50,886 nucleotides of DNA from JAEHDI01 sp035455185 (GTDB taxonomy: Bacteria > Acidobacteriota > Terriglobia > Bryobacterales > Bryobacteraceae). The stretch is from contig DATIFQ010000432.1 in the NCBI GenBank assembly GCA_035455185.1, positions 1-50,886 of the forward strand. Reading direction: 5' to 3'. Every line of letters begins with the position of its first letter. Position 1 is the first letter of the stretch. The notes below the pieces were generated by a model, which saw nothing but the letters and a program-made list of their open reading frames with translations, had not been told where the DNA came from and did no database searches. Below are positions 1 to 9,906 of the stretch, one piece after another. Made by a program: the position numbers and the translations under genes.

Positions 1-6
1 GGTGCG

Positions 7-1326
7 TCAGCCCGGCGGCAACACCTTGACGATGTCGTTGTAAATCACGAAGACCATTATTCCCAACAGGAAGACAAAACCGAGCTTGAAAACCGCTTCC
101 TTGATGGGCAGACTAAGGTCTCTTCGCATCACCATTTCGACCAACAACATCAGGATCACGCCACCGTCTAGAACGGGGATGGGCAGGAGGTTGAGGATGG
201 CGAGATTCAGACTGACCGCCGCCATCAACATAATGAAGGAATAGGCTCCTTGGCGTGCGGCATCACCGGAGAGTTGCGCGATCCGGATAGGCCCATCCAG
301 GGTCTTGGCCGACAGGCGGCGCTCGACGATGCCCCGAAGGACTTGGTAGATCAGTGTTGCGCCCCTGGTGTTGTGGTGGACGGATTCCGCCAGCGCCTCG
401 ACGAACGGAAGCCGGCTGAAGACGACCCGTTGTTCGGGGCCGACACCGATCATCCATCGTTCCGGTCCGTCGATACTCGCTTTCTCCGGCTGGACTGTCA
501 CCCGCTGACGGAGTCCGTCCCGGATGAATTCGATTTCGACGGGCTTGCCACCACAGGCCCCTACGACTTCGCGCAGTTTGAACTGGGAGCGGATCGGCTC
601 ACCGTTCGCGCTGAGGAGCAGATCGCCGCGGCGAAGGCCGGCCTTCTCCGCCGGCATACCGGGGGAAACTTCACCCACCTGAATTTCGGCCTGCTCAGCC
701 CAACCGGCGAACCCGATGCCAAGCTTCTCCAGCAGGACCGGGGTCACTGTACAGTCGATGCGGCGTCCGTCTCGCTCGATGACGACCTTGATGGGCCTCC
801 TGGCGTTCGACGCCTCAGCCACTAAGATGTCCTGCCACGTCGGATTCTCGAGGTCACCGATCTTGACGATCCGGTCGCCGTCCCTAATCCCAGCCTTCGC
901 GGCGGCGGAGTCCGGCAGGACATGCCCAACGGTGGCGCTCAGATCGGACTCGACGGGCTTCGGATACTTGAACATGAACAGACCGGTCAACAGCGCGATC
1001 GCCAGGACGATGTTCATCAGCGGACCGGCGAACGCGATAGCCAGCCGTTGCCACCTGGGCTTTGCCAAGAAGCCCCGCGGGTCGGTAACACTCTCGTCTC
1101 CGGGCTGTTCGCCCGCCATCTTTACGTATCCGCCGAAGAGTATGGCGGAAAATCGGAAGTCGGTCTCGCCCTTACGAAATCCGAAAATCCTCGGGCCGAA
1201 ACCGAAACTGAACGTCTCCACGCGGACGTCAAAGAAACGCGCTGCCCAGTAGTGGCCCAGTTCGTGAACCAGGATCATCACCCCGATCAGGACCAGCAGC
1301 CACCAGATATTCTGAACTACTGCCAT
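7..1326 (-). CDS. rseP: RseP-type site-2 intramembrane zinc metalloprotease
   Basis: 439 residues, the usual length for RseP/RasP. The zinc-binding HELGH motif lies in the first membrane helix (H21, E22, H25), and the C-terminal NLLPIPVLDGG segment carries the second metal-ligand motif (LDG). Two PDZ-like domains can be followed at about residues 125-190 and 215-275. The family cuts transmembrane anchors such as anti-sigma factors and signal-peptide remnants within the inner membrane. It lies 5 bases after dxr on the same strand, the common dxr-rseP order of the isoprenoid/envelope cluster, so co-transcription is likely. The stop codon is complete at bases 7-9. The substrate cannot be told from the window. 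Confidence 0.96.
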   Translation of the reverse strand: MAVVQNIWWLLVLIGVMILVHELGHYWAARFFDVRVETFSFGFGPRIFGFRKGETDFRFSAILFGGYVKMAGEQPGDESVTDPRGFLAKPRWQRLAIAFAGPLMNIVLAIALLTGLFMFKYPKPVESDLSATVGHVLPDSAAAKAGIRDGDRIVKIGDLENPTWQDILVAEASNARRPIKVVIERDGRRIDCTVTPVLLEKLGIGFAGWAEQAEIQVGEVSPGMPAEKAGLRRGDLLLSANGEPIRSQFKLREVVGACGGKPVEIEFIRDGLRQRVTVQPEKASIDGPERWMIGVGPEQRVVFSRLPFVEALAESVHHNTRGATLIYQVLRGIVERRLSAKTLDGPIRIAQLSGDAARQGAYSFIMLMAAVSLNLAILNLLPIPVLDGGVILMLLVEMVMRRDLSLPIKEAVFKLGFVFLLGIMVFVIYNDIVKVLPPG

Positions 1327-1331
1327 ATAAG

Positions 1332-2549
1332 CTAGATTGTTGCCACCGGGCGACGAACGCCTGCTGCGGCACCCCTCTCTCTTTCTTCAATGATACTGCG
1401 TGCAACTAAACGTGACTCTCTATCGATCTCGAGTACTTCGGCCACTGAACGGGGTTCCCGGACTGCCACACGCGACAGCGTCTCTTCTACGACCTCCGCA
1501 ATTGCCAGAAACGTCGTTTTCCCATGCAGGAACGCCTCGACGGCGATCTCATCGGCCGCATTCAGCGTGCAGGTCGCAGACCCACCCGCCGCCTGGGCCT
1601 GGTAGGCAAGCTTCAAAAGCGGGAACTTCTCGAGGTCAGGAGGGCTGAACTCCCAGCGCCGGGCCACCGTCCAGTCGAGCCGCGGAACCGGCGCCGGACC
1701 GCGGCCGGGGTATGTCAAAGCGTACTGGATCGGCATGCGCATGTCCGTCGCGGATACCTGGGCGATGATGCTTCCATCGACGTACTCCACCATCGCATGA
1801 ACAGTGGACTGCGGATGGATCACCACGTCGATCTCTGACGGCGACAGGCCGAAGAGCCAGCACGCCTCGATGACTTCAAAGCCCTTATTCATCAATGTAG
1901 CAGAGTCCAGAGTGATGCGTGGGCCCATCTTCCAGGTGGGGTGGTTGAGCGCCTCAACGGGAGTGACCGAAGCGAGTTGCTCGCGCGGCGTATCCCGGAA
2001 CGGCCCCCCTGAGGCAGTAAGGATCAGACGCAGCACTTCGCTCCGCTTGCCCGCCCGCAAACATTGGTGAGCGCCGTTGTGCTCACTGTCCACCGGGATC
2101 AACTCGCTCCGCGCGTCGCGAGCAGCGTCCATCACGAGTTTTCCGCTCGCTACGAGAACTTCCTTGTTCGCGAGTCCGACTTTCTTTCCCCGGCGGACTG
2201 CTTCGTGTGTTGCCTCCAGTCCGGCCACCCCAACGATGGCCGACATCAGGAAGTCAACTTCCGGCGCAATCGCCGCCCGCACGCTCGCCTCGGGTCCCCA
2301 TCCGAGTTCCGGCCACTCTGAGCGCGGATGTCCGGACTCAGCCAGCCGATTCCTGAGGTCATGGAGGACCTTTTCCGTCGCCACCACAACCACCGCAGGG
2401 CGGAATTCGCGAATTTGGGGGATTAGAACGTCCAGGTTTCGGCCGGCGACCAAGGCGAAAACACCGTACTCCTCGGAGTTTCGGCGGACGACGTCCAGAG
2501 TGCTCGTGCCAATTGATCCGGTCGACCCGAGGATGGTCAGTCTCTTCAT
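1332..2549 (-). CDS. dxr: 1-deoxy-D-xylulose 5-phosphate reductoisomerase
   Basis: 405 residues, typical for Dxr (IspC), which converts DXP to 2-C-methyl-D-erythritol 4-phosphate with NADPH in the non-mevalonate isoprenoid pathway. The N-terminal GSTGSIGTSTLDVV is the NADPH-binding loop. LANKEVLVASG and the metal/substrate motif DSEHNGAHQCL follow, and the flexible-loop region HPTWKMGPRITLDSATLMNKG is intact. It is cytoplasmic. The ATG at 2549 is followed directly by the conserved N-terminus (MKRLTILGSTG), which fixes the start. It is the first gene of a two-gene unit with rseP; a candidate promoter and a dyad lie upstream. Confidence 0.97.
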   Translation of the reverse strand: MKRLTILGSTGSIGTSTLDVVRRNSEEYGVFALVAGRNLDVLIPQIREFRPAVVVVATEKVLHDLRNRLAESGHPRSEWPELGWGPEASVRAAIAPEVDFLMSAIVGVAGLEATHEAVRRGKKVGLANKEVLVASGKLVMDAARDARSELIPVDSEHNGAHQCLRAGKRSEVLRLILTASGGPFRDTPREQLASVTPVEALNHPTWKMGPRITLDSATLMNKGFEVIEACWLFGLSPSEIDVVIHPQSTVHAMVEYVDGSIIAQVSATDMRMPIQYALTYPGRGPAPVPRLDWTVARRWEFSPPDLEKFPLLKLAYQAQAAGGSATCTLNAADEIAVEAFLHGKTTFLAIAEVVEETLSRVAVREPRSVAEVLEIDRESRLVARSIIEERERGAAAGVRRPVATI

Positions 2550-2583
2550 CCGGGAAAGCAGGCGCAGACTTGCACCCTAGGCA

Positions 2584-2592
2584 ATGATATCA
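2584..2592 (-). promoter_or_regulatory. Candidate extended -10 promoter of dxr-rseP
   Basis: On the minus strand the sequence reads TGATATCAT, an extended -10 (TGn + TATCAT). It would start transcription about 38 bases before the dxr ATG. No good -35 is visible 17 bases upstream, which fits an extended -10 or an activated promoter. Inferred from consensus only. Confidence 0.4.
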
Positions 2593-2625
2593 GAACAGCC
2601 AGGAGTGGGAGATCCGAAACACAGG

Positions 2626-2643
2626 TTTCCACGCATGTGGAAA
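2626..2643. repeat. Dyad upstream of dxr (7-bp perfect arms)
   Basis: TTTCCAC, four bases, then GTGGAAA: a perfect inverted repeat in the 247-bp gap between dxr and the upstream dehydrogenase gene. It lies about 45 bases upstream of the candidate dxr -10. On the minus strand it is not followed by a U-run, so it looks more like a protein-binding site than a terminator. On the plus strand TCTCTTTTT follows, but no gene there is read toward it. The rest of 2644-2796 holds a GGGAG/CTCCC hairpin near 2710-2725 and nothing else I can recognise. Confidence 0.4.
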
Positions 2644-2796
2644 TCTCTTTTTGGGGCGCCGGGGAGGATTGCTTCAGGGGTCTTTATTAGAGGTTAGTCT
2701 CGCTTTGGTGGGAGTTGCCTCCCCGGCTTACTTCCAATAATAGGATATGATTTCTCGGAATGCAAGCGAAAACTTCGAATTTTGAAAGCGAGACCG

Positions 2797-3690
2797 TCAG
2801 CCCCGCTTGACTTCCACCTTGGCCCATGCCTCTAACGTCTTGATTGCAGAGCAGAAATCCTCGTCTCCGAGGCCGGAAGCGAGAGCTGCCCGGAACATCT
2901 GTTCCGTCAGAGCGGTCAACGGCAGGGGAACATTGAGTTCTTGTCCGGATTCGAGCATCAACCCGATGTCCTTGTGCATCCACTTCAGCGGGAAGTTCGG
3001 GCTGAAGTTCCGGTCGAGGATGAATGGAGCTTTATATTCGATCAAGCCGCACTTGGCGGCGCTGTTCGACAGGATGTCAAGCATGAGCTGGGGTTCCACA
3101 CCAGCCTTTGTGCTGAGTACGATTCCTTCGAAAAAAGACTCAATGATGTTGCTGAGCACAAGATTCTGCGTCAGCTTGGCGTGCAGTCCCATGCCCGGCC
3201 CACCGCAATAGTAAAGGCGCTTGCCCATCGGTTCGAAATAAGGGCGGACCCGCTCGAAAACTTCTTTATCGCCACCGACCATGAATGTAAGCGTGCCGCC
3301 TTCCGCCCCCGGGCGTGACCCCGTGCAAGGCGCGTCGAGCATGTGCAACCCGCGTTCTGCAAGTTCGGCGCTCACAGTGCGGCTGCGGCTTGGCGAAATC
3401 GTTCCGGCATCGACGACCACGGTGCCCGGCCTGGCACCCGCGGCGATGCCGTTGTCTCCCAAGATCACGCTCTCGGACATCGATGTGTTGCCAACGCAGA
3501 GGAATACGCACTCGGCGAACTCCCCTACCTCCCGCGGCGTGCCGCAATACTTGCCTTTCTCGGCATCGGCCAACTGTTTCGCCTTCTCGCTGGTGTGCGA
3601 CCAGAGGGCAACCTCGTGGCCTGCACGAAGAAGGTTCCGTGCCATCGGGTAGCCCATGATCCCAAGACCGAGAAATCCGAGTTTCGCCAA
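2797..3690 (-). CDS. 3-hydroxyisobutyrate dehydrogenase-family NAD(P) oxidoreductase
   Basis: Beta-hydroxyacid dehydrogenase (HIBADH/GLYR1/tartronate-semialdehyde reductase type), 297 residues. The Rossmann motif GLGIMGYPMARNLL is at the very N-terminus. The substrate-binding GxxxG-type segment (DAPCTGSRPGAEGGTL) and the catalytic lysine region GLHAKLTQN are present. The start is chosen at a TTG (3690) because GGAGGTGA at 3693-3700 sits 5 bases before it and the product then begins MAKLGFLG, as in the family. An in-frame ATG at 3744 would add 18 non-conserved residues and has no such site. It is divergent from the dehydrogenase at 3785. The exact substrate (glyoxylate, succinic semialdehyde or hydroxyisobutyrate) is not decidable here. 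Confidence 0.9.
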   Translation of the reverse strand: MAKLGFLGLGIMGYPMARNLLRAGHEVALWSHTSEKAKQLADAEKGKYCGTPREVGEFAECVFLCVGNTSMSESVILGDNGIAAGARPGTVVVDAGTISPSRSRTVSAELAERGLHMLDAPCTGSRPGAEGGTLTFMVGGDKEVFERVRPYFEPMGKRLYYCGGPGMGLHAKLTQNLVLSNIIESFFEGIVLSTKAGVEPQLMLDILSNSAAKCGLIEYKAPFILDRNFSPNFPLKWMHKDIGLMLESGQELNVPLPLTALTEQMFRAALASGLGDEDFCSAIKTLEAWAKVEVKRG

Positions 3691-3784
3691 GTTCACCTCC
3701 AGAAATTTTCTGTTTCCGATGCTGTCCGCAGCCGAATCCGTCAATTGTACGACGCCCCGGCTCTATGCGACAATTGCGAACCAA

Positions 3785-4792
3785 ATGACATCCGTCAGGC
3801 CTTCCGTGCTGGTGACAAAGCGCATCTACCCAGAAGCCATCGAATTCCTTCGGTACCACGCCGACGTGGACTATGCGGACTCGGACGACGGACTGCCACC
3901 GGCCGAACTTCTCAGCCGGGCGCGAGGCAGACAAGCCGTCGTCTGCCAACTCACTGACAAGTTCAGCGCCCAGGTGATCGAGCAACTGGAGGGTGTCCGG
4001 GTACTTGCCAATGTCGCCGTGGGTTTTGACAACATCGAGATCCCGGCGGCTACCCGCAAGGGAATCTTCGTGACAAACACACCGGACGTACTCACCGAGA
4101 CGACCGCCGATTTCGCCTTTGCGCTGCTGATGGCCGCCGCGCGCCGTGTCGTGGAGGCACATGCGTTCGTTCACTCGGGGGAGTGGCGCCGCTGGACGAT
4201 TGACCTCCTGGTCGGCCAAGACATACACGGCAAGACCCTTGGCATTTTCGGAATGGGCCGCATCGGCCAGGCAGTCGCCCGCCGCGCCAGGGGGTTCTCG
4301 ATGCGGATTCTCTATCACGACCCGCAACCTGTATCTGCGATGGTCGAGCGCGAACTGGGTCTCGAGTTCGTCCCGAAGCAAAAACTTCTCGCCAAATCCG
4401 ATTTCGTCAGCATCCACGTACCGCTTCTCCCGGAGACCATGCGGCTGATCGGCGCCGCCGAGCTCCGCCAGATGAAACCGACGGCCATCCTTGTGAACAC
4501 CGCGCGCGGTCCGGTAGTCGATGAGGCTGCAGTGGCCGAAGCGCTTCGGGCGGGCATCATCGCCTCCGCCGGGCTGGACGTGTTCGAACGCGAGCCGGAG
4601 GTTCATCCGCTCCTTCTCGAGCTGAAAAACGTGGTGCTGGCTCCCCATATCGCGAGTGCCTCTGTGGAGACGCGACGGCGCATGTCGATGATGGCGGCCA
4701 ACAACGCGGTCGCGATCCTCGAAGGGCGCCGCCCCCCAAACCTGGTGAACACAGAGCTGTGGCCGGACCAAGCGGCCGGCCCAGTTCCTTGA
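3785..4792 (+). CDS. D-2-hydroxyacid dehydrogenase (glyoxylate/hydroxypyruvate reductase type)
   Basis: 335 residues, NAD(P)-dependent reduction of 2-oxoacids to D-2-hydroxyacids. The cofactor loop GMGRIGQAVARRARG is present. The catalytic triad is visible as Arg in VNTARGPVVDE, Glu in EREPEVHPLL and His in LAPHIASASVETR. The ATG at 3785 gives the family N-terminus (MTSVRPSVLVTKRI); an upstream in-frame extension would run through the divergent gene's start region and is unlikely. A TGCGACAAT -10-like box ends 10 bases before the ATG and no Shine-Dalgarno sequence is seen, so the message may have a very short leader. With its divergent neighbour it suggests glyoxylate or hydroxypyruvate metabolism, which is inference. 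Confidence 0.93.
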   Translation: MTSVRPSVLVTKRIYPEAIEFLRYHADVDYADSDDGLPPAELLSRARGRQAVVCQLTDKFSAQVIEQLEGVRVLANVAVGFDNIEIPAATRKGIFVTNTPDVLTETTADFAFALLMAAARRVVEAHAFVHSGEWRRWTIDLLVGQDIHGKTLGIFGMGRIGQAVARRARGFSMRILYHDPQPVSAMVERELGLEFVPKQKLLAKSDFVSIHVPLLPETMRLIGAAELRQMKPTAILVNTARGPVVDEAAVAEALRAGIIASAGLDVFEREPEVHPLLLELKNVVLAPHIASASVETRRRMSMMAANNAVAILEGRRPPNLVNTELWPDQAAGPVP

Positions 4793-4835
4793 TTTGAGCC
4801 GGATGCAATTTTTCACCACCTCTTTGTGGGTCTGG

Positions 4836-4841
4836 TATACA
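4836..4841 (+). promoter_or_regulatory. Candidate -10 box of the PLP gene at 4860
   Basis: TATACA preceded by TGG (extended -10) lies in the 67-bp gap, followed by AGGAGGGTGT just before the ATG. No SAM riboswitch or T-box could fit in the short leader, although this enzyme family is often regulated that way. Confidence 0.35.
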
Positions 4842-4859
4842 CTCTGAGCAGGAGGGTGT

Positions 4860-6107
4860 ATGGCCCACCTCAAGCATTCCACTCATCCCCTGCGCCCTGG
4901 CACTGAGGTCCTTACGCGTGGCTTTGATCCTAGTCTATCGGTCGGTTCAGCCCGGCCTGCGCTGTTCCGGTGTTCGACCTACGTTTTCTCCAGTCCTGAG
5001 GCGGCGGAACGGAGTTTCGCGGTGTCTACTGGGCGTGCTCACGCCGAAGCAGGCGAGCACGTCGAACTAATCTATGCGCGATTGAACCACCCCAACGCCG
5101 AGATCTTAGAGGACCAGATGGTCCCCCTCGAACCGGGCGCAAAGGCGGCGGCGGTTTTCAACTCCGGTCTCGCCGCTATCATGACGGCGTTCCTTACGTT
5201 CGCGCGGCCGGGAGATACGATCGTTTATACGGTGCCGCTGTATGGCGGAACGCAGCACCTGATTCACGAACTGCTGGAGCCCTTTGGCGTCACTTGCGTC
5301 GCGGTGCCGGCCGGAAACGGGTTCGAACTGGACGAGGCCATCCGGGCGGCGAGAAACCTGCGCATCGTCTTCATCGAGACTCCGGCCAACCCGACGATGA
5401 TGATGACGGATATCCGCCAAGCGGCCACCGCCGCCTCCCTGCGCGGTGACGGCGTGGTCGTGATGGTCGACAACACGTTTCTTGGGCCGACCTTCCAACA
5501 CCCCCTCTCTGTTGGCGCAGACATGGTCCTGTACTCAGCGACCAAGTATCTCTCGGGTTTCAGCGACCTCATCGCCGGAGCCGCCCTGGCCGGCGACCCG
5601 GATCTGATTCGCAAGATGCGGCTCCGGCGCGCGATCTTCGGCAACATCCTGCCGCCGGACGAGTGCTGGCTGCTTGACGGCAGGCTGCCTACGGTCACGC
5701 TGCGGATGAACCGACAGAGTAAGAACGCGCAACGGATTGCCGAGCGTTTGGCGGTACATCCAAAAGTGAGGAAAGTTCACTATCCGACGCTCTTCGACGA
5801 CTCGGAACAGGTCAGAATCCGGCTGGCGCAGTGCGCGTATCCCGGCGCCCTCTTTTCGATGCAGTTGCGCGGCGGAAAACCGGCGGCTTTCGACTTTCTC
5901 AGGAATCTCAAGATCGCCCGGAACGCTGTATCTCTAGGCGGCGTGGAGACGCTCGCGTGCCACCCGATGACCACAACTCACTCAGGGCTTACGCCAGAAG
6001 AACACCGGCTGGCCGGGATCACCGACGGACTCGTGCGAATCTCAGTCGGCATTGAAGACTGGCGCGATCTGCTCGAAGACTTCGAGCAAGCCCTGGAAGG
6101 GCTATAG
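4860..6107 (+). CDS. Cys/Met metabolism PLP enzyme (cystathionine gamma-synthase/lyase family)
   Basis: 415 residues, aspartate-aminotransferase fold type I, Cys/Met-metabolism family. Recognisable elements are the cofactor phosphate-binding segment FNSGLAAIMTAFLT, the aromatic stacking YGGTQHL, the DNTF aspartate pair, and SATKYLSGFSD with the PLP-binding lysine. The C-terminal SLGGVETLACHPMTTTHSG is the substrate-carboxylate region. A strong AGGAGGGTGT precedes the ATG. Possible activities are cystathionine gamma-synthase, methionine gamma-lyase or O-acetylhomoserine sulfhydrylase; the sequence alone does not choose. No other methionine gene is adjacent. Confidence 0.92.
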   Translation: MAHLKHSTHPLRPGTEVLTRGFDPSLSVGSARPALFRCSTYVFSSPEAAERSFAVSTGRAHAEAGEHVELIYARLNHPNAEILEDQMVPLEPGAKAAAVFNSGLAAIMTAFLTFARPGDTIVYTVPLYGGTQHLIHELLEPFGVTCVAVPAGNGFELDEAIRAARNLRIVFIETPANPTMMMTDIRQAATAASLRGDGVVVMVDNTFLGPTFQHPLSVGADMVLYSATKYLSGFSDLIAGAALAGDPDLIRKMRLRRAIFGNILPPDECWLLDGRLPTVTLRMNRQSKNAQRIAERLAVHPKVRKVHYPTLFDDSEQVRIRLAQCAYPGALFSMQLRGGKPAAFDFLRNLKIARNAVSLGGVETLACHPMTTTHSGLTPEEHRLAGITDGLVRISVGIEDWRDLLEDFEQALEGL

Positions 6108-6113
6108 AACCGC

Positions 6114-7109
6114 CTACACGAACAACATCCGCGTGGTTGTATTGACTAGCGCGTGCGTGACCATGGCGGCACGGATGCTGCCGGCTCTGCTGAAAGCCCT
6201 TCCATAGAAGCAGCCGGCGATTGTCGCGACCAACGCAAATCTCCAGTTCGGGAACTGACGAAACGGCAGATGCGCCAGTCCGAACAGGACGGAAGCGATC
6301 AGGACAGCCGCAGTCTCGTTGGCCAGCAGGCGGCTTAACTGGTGCTGCAGGACGCCTCGAAAGAAAAACTCCTCGGAGAGTGCCACTACCCAAAGCATCC
6401 CGAAAAAAGTCGCCGCGGCAAGCGGCGTGACTTTCCACCACTCGAGAGGGACTGGACGAAAGCGAACCAGACCCGTTCCGAGTGCGAGTGGTATTCCGAC
6501 CGGGAGGAAATATACGTAGTGGCGCAGGCCGATCCCCCAATCCCCGCGCAGCGGTACGAAGCCAAAACCGGTTCCCTCGATCCGGCGCAGGATGAGCATC
6601 GCACCAACTCCCGTGCGAATCCACATCAACTGCCCGAGGATGTCGATCCGGATGCGCGGCGCCGGGCTCGGATAGAGATCGGGGAAGACCTTCCACAACA
6701 CGATGCCGGCGAGGAAGGCGAGAAACGCGAAATCGGAAGCCGGCTTGTGCGGCATTGCCAGGTACCACCCGGCGGCCACTGTCGCGAGCAAAACGATTCC
6801 GGTGATCGCGCTTACGCGAAACTGCCCTGTCGGAAGACTGTAGATCAGGTATGGCACTACGGCGCCCACAACGAGCCCGGCTGCAATCCGGGGCGCCGAA
6901 TAGCGGGCCGCCAGCGTCTCGCGGAACTCGCGGAATGCAGGCGCGAAATAGAGCGAAATCTCGACCAGGAGAGCAAACAGCAGGGGAATGGCGATACCGA
7001 CAGGTATACTCAGGAATCGAGAGTAGATGACGCCGCCCGCTCCCAGAACAAGCCAGATGCAGATCAGAACGGCGGCGTATCGGCGGAGCGCGGCCTGCAC
7101 TCGGTTCAT
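6114..7109 (-). CDS. CPBP-family intramembrane glutamic protease (CAAX-protease-like)
   Basis: 331 residues with about eight membrane segments. The ABI/CPBP signature is clear in the C-terminal half: EEFFFRGVLQHQL (glutamate pair and arginine), then GLAHLPFRQFPNW and MVTHALVNT with the conserved histidines. Family members are inner-membrane proteases related to eukaryotic Rce1; bacterial roles range from bacteriocin immunity to unknown. The start region overlaps the divergent gene's start by about 50 bp. An alternative GTG at 7100 would follow a minus-strand TAAGAT by 7 bases, the leaderless spacing seen elsewhere here. It converges on the PLP gene with only 6 bases between stop codons. Confidence 0.85.
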   Translation of the reverse strand: MNRVQAALRRYAAVLICIWLVLGAGGVIYSRFLSIPVGIAIPLLFALLVEISLYFAPAFREFRETLAARYSAPRIAAGLVVGAVVPYLIYSLPTGQFRVSAITGIVLLATVAAGWYLAMPHKPASDFAFLAFLAGIVLWKVFPDLYPSPAPRIRIDILGQLMWIRTGVGAMLILRRIEGTGFGFVPLRGDWGIGLRHYVYFLPVGIPLALGTGLVRFRPVPLEWWKVTPLAAATFFGMLWVVALSEEFFFRGVLQHQLSRLLANETAAVLIASVLFGLAHLPFRQFPNWRFALVATIAGCFYGRAFSRAGSIRAAMVTHALVNTTTRMLFV

Positions 7110-7821
7110 CTTAGCACTCGTCTGGCTGGCTAGCCTGGCGGCAGCTCAAGCGCCGCCGTCCGACCTAGCCCGGCGCGTGGCGGAACGCGAGGCCTCCAAC
7201 GAGCAGGAACGGCAGAACTACACCTACCGGCAGACAGTGGTCCTCGAGGAACTGACGCCGTCCGGCGCGAGATCGGGCGAGTACCGCGAAGTCCGGGACA
7301 TTATCTTCTCTCCGGAAGGAGAGAGGACCGAGAGAATCGACGGGCAACCACGGAATCTTCTGAGGAGCCTCCGCATGACCGCCGAGGATTTCCGGGATAT
7401 CCGGGAGGTGCAGCCCCTGCTACTCACGCCCGACCGCCTCTGGATCTACGAAACGCGCTATCGCGGCGAGGAAACGGTAGACGAAACAGACTGCTGGGTG
7501 CTCCAGATCCGCCCCCGTCAAATCCTCGATGGGCAGCGCCTGTTCGACGGTCTGCTCTGGGTGAATCGTTTGGACTATTCCATTGTCCGCATGGAAGGTC
7601 AGGCGGTACCGCAAATCCTTCATACGAGCCGCGAGAACCTCTTTCCCCGATTCACGACGCTACGCCGGGCGTTCGAGGGCAAGTACTGGTTTCCAGTCCA
7701 CACGCACGCCGACGACACCCTTCCCTTCCGTTCGGGCGCGCAAAGAATCCGGATGACGATTCGCTACGAGAACTACCAACGCTTCGCCGCCGAATCGACG
7801 GTCCGCTTCGAGAAAAAATAA
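7057..7821 (+). CDS. Secreted LolA-like outer-membrane lipoprotein-sorting-type protein
   Basis: About 254 residues from the ATG at 7057 (another in-frame ATG is at 7027). An arginine-rich n-region and the hydrophobic stretch FILALVWLASLAAA end near AQA, a signal-peptidase I site, so export to the periplasm is likely. The mature part has the beta-rich pattern of LolA/LppX-like proteins: YTYRQTVVLEEL, repeated short strands, and LWVNRLDYSIVRMEGQAVP near the middle. Such proteins are common and uncharacterised in Acidobacteriota. The 5' end overlaps the divergent CPBP gene. The A-rich end of the gene forms the U-tract of the groESL terminator on the other strand. Specific function unknown. Confidence 0.7.
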   Translation: MQIRTAAYRRSAACTRFILALVWLASLAAAQAPPSDLARRVAEREASNEQERQNYTYRQTVVLEELTPSGARSGEYREVRDIIFSPEGERTERIDGQPRNLLRSLRMTAEDFRDIREVQPLLLTPDRLWIYETRYRGEETVDETDCWVLQIRPRQILDGQRLFDGLLWVNRLDYSIVRMEGQAVPQILHTSRENLFPRFTTLRRAFEGKYWFPVHTHADDTLPFRSGAQRIRMTIRYENYQRFAAESTVRFEKK

Positions 7822-7848
7822 AACGGCCGCCCGGTGAGGGGCGGCCGT
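7812..7848 (-). terminator. Rho-independent terminator of groES-groEL
   Basis: A perfect 10-bp stem (7823-7832 with 7839-7848, loop GGTGAG) is followed on the minus strand by TTTTATTTTTT. It lies 38 bases past the groEL stop. In the plus direction the A-run precedes the stem, so it should act only on groEL transcription. Confidence 0.9.
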
Positions 7849-7886
7849 CGACAAACGAAGGCTGATTGCCGGAAGCGCTCAGCGGT

Positions 7887-9512
<1,626 letters not shown>

Positions 9513-9530
9513 TTTCCTTCCTCCTGAATC

Positions 9531-9830
9531 CTAACCTTTGGCCTGGTCGATCACTCCGAGAACCTCGTCCTCGCGCATGATCAGGTATTCTTCCGCGTCC
9601 AGCTTGATTTCGCTGCCGGAGTACTTGCCAAATAGAATCCTGTCGCCCACCTTAACGTCGAGCGGGACGAGCTTGCCGTCATCCAGGCGCTTACCCTGTC
9701 CAACGGCGACCACCTCACCCTCCTGAGGCTTCTCTTTCGCGGTGTCCGGGATGATGATCCCACCCATCACCGTTTCCTTCTCTTCGATCCGTTTGACCAT
9801 GATGCGGTCGTAAAGCGGCCGAATCTTCAT
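9531..9830 (-). CDS. groES: Co-chaperonin GroES (Hsp10)
   Basis: 99 residues, the single-ring heptameric lid for GroEL. The N-terminus MKIRPLYDRIMVKRIEE, the mobile-loop region KETVMGGIIIPDTAKEKPQ and the roof motif VGDRILFGKYSGSEIKL are all canonical. It is the first gene of the groESL operon. The leader is about 70 bases and contains a GAGGG-type ribosome site just before the ATG. Confidence 0.98.
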   Translation of the reverse strand: MKIRPLYDRIMVKRIEEKETVMGGIIIPDTAKEKPQEGEVVAVGQGKRLDDGKLVPLDVKVGDRILFGKYSGSEIKLDAEEYLIMREDEVLGVIDQAKG

Positions 9831-9906
9831 TGGACAAAACCCTCCATTTGAACTCTTTTGCTAGAGATTGAAGCGGAAACCCGGCGAACACCGGGTCCAG
9901 AGGTAA

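Noticed and set aside
4793..4859. SAM riboswitch or T-box upstream of the Cys/Met PLP gene.
   Set aside because: The 67-base gap is too short and shows no conserved stems.
3266..4882. A 538-codon minus-strand frame opposite the D-2-hydroxyacid dehydrogenase and part of the neighbouring gene.
   Set aside because: Low-complexity, Arg/His-rich composition and full overlap with two well-supported genes.
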